From assembly GCA_964603785.1 (NCBI GenBank), contig CAZRWD010000023.1:1-6969 (forward strand): DNA of 6,969 bases. The letters are read 5' to 3'. Within the stretch, counting starts at the first letter, position 1, and each line of letters opens with the position of its first letter. This stretch comes from CAZRWD01 sp964603785 (lineage in GTDB: Bacteria > Fermentibacterota > Fermentibacteria > Fermentibacterales > Fermentibacteraceae). This document shows positions 5,341-6,969 of this stretch, piece by piece. The translations under genes and the position numbers were made by a program. A model generated the notes under the pieces. The model was not told the origin of the DNA. It ran no database searches and saw only the letters and a program-made list of their open reading frames with translations.

Positions 5341-6854
5341 CGGTGCGCACCCGGATCGCCCCGTCGCCCACCGGCGACCCGCACGTCGGCACGGCCTACC
5401 AGGCCCTTTTCGACTACGCCTGGGCGAAGGGGAACGGCGGCAGCTTCATACTCAGGATCGAGGACACCGACCGCGAGCGCTCCACCGCCAGGTCGGAGCA
5501 GGCGATACTCGACTCGCTGCAGTGGCTCGGCCTGCAGTGGGACGAGGGCCCGGGCGTCGGAGGCCCCTTCGGCCCCTACCGCCAGAGCGAGAGGGCGGAC
5601 ATCTACAGGCGCCACGTGGACGCGCTCCTCTCGAAGGACGCAGCCTACAGGTGCTTCTGCACCAGGGAACGGCTGGAGGCCATGCGCGACTCCAGACGCT
5701 CGGGAGCGGGATCGGGCTACGACAGACGCTGCCGTGACATCCCATCGGCCGAATCCGACCGTCGCGCGGTTTCGGGGGAGCCCTTCGTGGTGAGGATGAA
5801 GACCCCCCTGGAGGGCGACTGCGTCTTCACGGACCTCCTGAGGGGCCCGATCACCAAGGCCTGGAGCACGGTCGACGACCAGGTGCTCCTGAAGAGCGAC
5901 GGCTTCCCCACCTACCACCTGGCCGTCGTCGTGGACGACCACCTCATGCAGATCTCCCACATCATCCGCGGCGAGGAGTGGATCAACTCCGTGCCGAAGC
6001 ACGTCCACCTCTTCGACCTGTTCGGCTGGGAGCCCCCCGTCTTCTGCCACCTGCCCCTCCTGCGCAACGCCGACAGGAGCAAGCTCTCGAAGCGGAAGAA
6101 CCCCACATCCATCACCTGGTTCAGGCAGGCGGGGTTCCTCCCCGAGGCCCTCCTCAACTACCTCGGGATGATGGGTTGGACCATGCCGGACGGCTCCGAG
6201 AAGTTCGGCATGGAGGACATGGTGCGCGAGCTGAGGCTCGAGGACGTCACTCTGGGCGGCCCCGTCTTCGACATGGCCAAGCTCCGATGGCTGAACGCCA
6301 GGTACATCCGCGAGGACTACACCCCGGAGACCCTCCTGCCCGTGCTCGAGGCCTGGGGGCTCGGCCGCGGACGCCTGCTGGAGGTCACCCGCCTGGCCCA
6401 CACCCGCCTGGAGACCCTGGCCGACTGGGGGCGGCTGACCTCCTTCCTCTTCTCCGACGAGGTGCCCCTGTCGCAGGAGGACCTTCTGATGAAGGGGGCC
6501 ACCGCCGGGCAGACGCAGAAGGCCCTCCAGTTCGCCGTCTGGGACCTCGAGCGGATGCCGGAGGTGAATGCGACGGCGGTCGAGGAGATGTTCAGGGCCC
6601 TGTCAGAGAAGCTGGGCGTGAAGCTGCGCGATCTCACGAGGCCGTTCTATGTCGCCGTGTCGGGATCGAAGGCATCGACCCCGCTGTTCGACTCCATCGC
6701 CGTCCTCGGCGGTGACATGGTCAGGATGCGCCTCAGGCGGGCCATGGAAGCGCTCGGCCCGGTATCCCGGGAGGCCCTGGAGGAGATGGAGAGGGACTAC
6801 GGAGCGGCCGTCCCCGGGGAGTCGACTGAAGAGGATGCCCCGGAAGGGGCTTGA
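5337..6854 (+). CDS. gltX: glutamyl-tRNA synthetase (GluRS)
   Basis: 505 residues, of usual length. It charges tRNA-Glu with glutamate in the cytoplasm using ATP. Seen: RIAPSPTGDPHVGT with the HIGH variant HVGT at 16-19, RIEDTDRERS (40-49), SDGFPTYHLAVVVDDHLMQISH (187-208), RGEEWINSVPKH (211-222), and the KMSKS-type loop KLSKRK at 249-254 followed by NPTSI rather than the common HG. The C-terminal helical anticodon-binding domain ends with RPFYVAVSG and a helix near 450-490, then a short acidic/Ala/Pro tail. The zinc-site region has C106, C108 and C132, but the fourth ligand position (His in E. coli) is Asp134. The start ATG overlaps the glnS stop, so the two synthetases are almost certainly made from one message. 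Because a dedicated GlnRS is present, a discriminating GluRS is expected; this was not tested from residues. Confidence 0.97.
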   Translation: MTVRTRIAPSPTGDPHVGTAYQALFDYAWAKGNGGSFILRIEDTDRERSTARSEQAILDSLQWLGLQWDEGPGVGGPFGPYRQSERADIYRRHVDALLSKDAAYRCFCTRERLEAMRDSRRSGAGSGYDRRCRDIPSAESDRRAVSGEPFVVRMKTPLEGDCVFTDLLRGPITKAWSTVDDQVLLKSDGFPTYHLAVVVDDHLMQISHIIRGEEWINSVPKHVHLFDLFGWEPPVFCHLPLLRNADRSKLSKRKNPTSITWFRQAGFLPEALLNYLGMMGWTMPDGSEKFGMEDMVRELRLEDVTLGGPVFDMAKLRWLNARYIREDYTPETLLPVLEAWGLGRGRLLEVTRLAHTRLETLADWGRLTSFLFSDEVPLSQEDLLMKGATAGQTQKALQFAVWDLERMPEVNATAVEEMFRALSEKLGVKLRDLTRPFYVAVSGSKASTPLFDSIAVLGGDMVRMRLRRAMEALGPVSREALEEMERDYGAAVPGESTEEDAPEGA

Positions 6855-6880
6855 CGGAAAACGCCGCGAACGGCGATACT
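6851..6880 (+). promoter_or_regulatory. candidate promoter of the tRNA-Glu gene overlapping the gltX stop
   Basis: TTGACG (6851-6856, 5 of 6 to the sigma-70 -35) contains the gltX TGA. After 18 bp comes GATACT (6875-6880, 4 of 6 to -10). The following stretch up to the mature tRNA is all but pure GC, like the GC-rich discriminator of stable-RNA promoters under stringent control. A start near 6887 would leave about 8 nt of 5' leader for RNase P to remove. The spacer contains the inverted repeat CGCCG-CGAA-CGGCG (6862-6875). Read-through from gltX remains an alternative. Confidence 0.5.
6862..6875 (+). repeat. perfect 5-bp hairpin with CGAA loop between gltX and tRNA-Glu
   Basis: CGCCG (6862-6866) pairs with CGGCG (6871-6875) around CGAA. 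In RNA it would form a compact hairpin just after the gltX stop, but no U-tract follows, so it is a weak terminator at best. In DNA it lies in the spacer of the candidate tRNA promoter. Confidence 0.4.
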
Positions 6881-6894
6881 ACCGGCCGCTCGGC

Positions 6895-6969
6895 GGTCCC
6901 ATCGTCTAGAGGCTAGGACGGGTGGTTCTCAGCCATCAAACCGGGGTTCGATTCCCCGTGGGACCGCCA
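6895..6969 (+). tRNA. tRNA-Glu, anticodon CUC, with encoded CCA
   Basis: A full cloverleaf of 75 nt can be folded by eye. The acceptor stem is GGTCCCA (6895-6901) with TGGGACC (6959-6965), discriminator G at 6966 and CCA at 6967-6969. The D stem is GTC (6904-6906) with GAC (6917-6919). The anticodon stem GGTGG (6921-6925) pairs with CCATC (6933-6937), with one G-T pair. The loop TTCTCAG puts the anticodon CTC at 6928-6930. The variable region is four bases, as in E. coli tRNA-Glu. The T stem CGGGG/CCCCG encloses TTCGATT. CUC reads GAG, the dominant Glu codon in these genes. Having C34, it is not a substrate for MnmA, which needs U34. It lies 40 bp after gltX, the gene for its own synthetase. 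The gene ends exactly at the window end. Confidence 0.96.

Noticed and set aside
5229..6401. 390-codon minus-strand open frame opposite gltX
   Set aside because: It mirrors gltX codons, has no recognisable motif and no plausible Shine-Dalgarno; a GC shadow.

Overview
The window is compact, very GC-rich bacterial chromosome. Coding fills almost everything, and intergenic gaps are 0-77 bp. GC-ending codons and AGG for arginine are used heavily, and Shine-Dalgarno sites are purine-rich. A bacterial-type GlnRS beside a GluRS shows that the organism charges tRNA-Gln directly. An envelope beta-propeller lipoprotein and an EFR1-type ferredoxin fit an anaerobic or microaerophilic, Gram-negative-like lineage, perhaps an uncultured candidate phylum. 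That placement is a guess, because nothing here fixes the phylum. No mobile element, CRISPR array, prophage gene or transfer scar is visible.

Layout. (1) 1-531 (+): C-terminal two thirds of a LarE-type ATP-dependent sulfur transferase, cut by the window edge. (2) 534-1547 (-): a cysteine-rich beta-propeller lipoprotein, tail to tail with larE and only 2 bp away. (3) 1625-2695 (-): mnmA, the tRNA 2-thiouridylase, upstream of the lipoprotein on the same strand. (4) 2696-2760: a short divergent promoter region holding a perfect 14-bp palindrome. (5) 2761-3546 (+): a flavodoxin/2x[4Fe-4S] EFR1-family protein. (6) 3613-5340 (+) glnS and 5337-6854 (+) gltX, overlapping by ATGA. (7) 6895-6969 (+): a complete tRNA-Glu(CUC) with encoded CCA, ending exactly at the window edge, with a plausible promoter of its own that overlaps the gltX stop.

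How the genes fit together. Glutamate/glutamine decoding is the common thread: MnmA thiolates U34 of tRNA-Glu, tRNA-Gln and tRNA-Lys, GlnRS and GluRS charge two of those tRNAs, and a tRNA-Glu gene closes the cluster. A second thread is sulfur transfer and Fe-S chemistry: LarE and MnmA are both PP-loop sulfur transferases, and the EFR1 protein is an Fe-S/flavin electron carrier transcribed divergently from mnmA.

The most unusual point is in MnmA. The family's second catalytic cysteine (E. coli Cys199 position) is aspartate, while the first catalytic site is a CxxC. This suggests a non-canonical, possibly Fe-S-dependent mechanism. The sequence shows the residues; the mechanism and the link to the EFR1 neighbour are inference.
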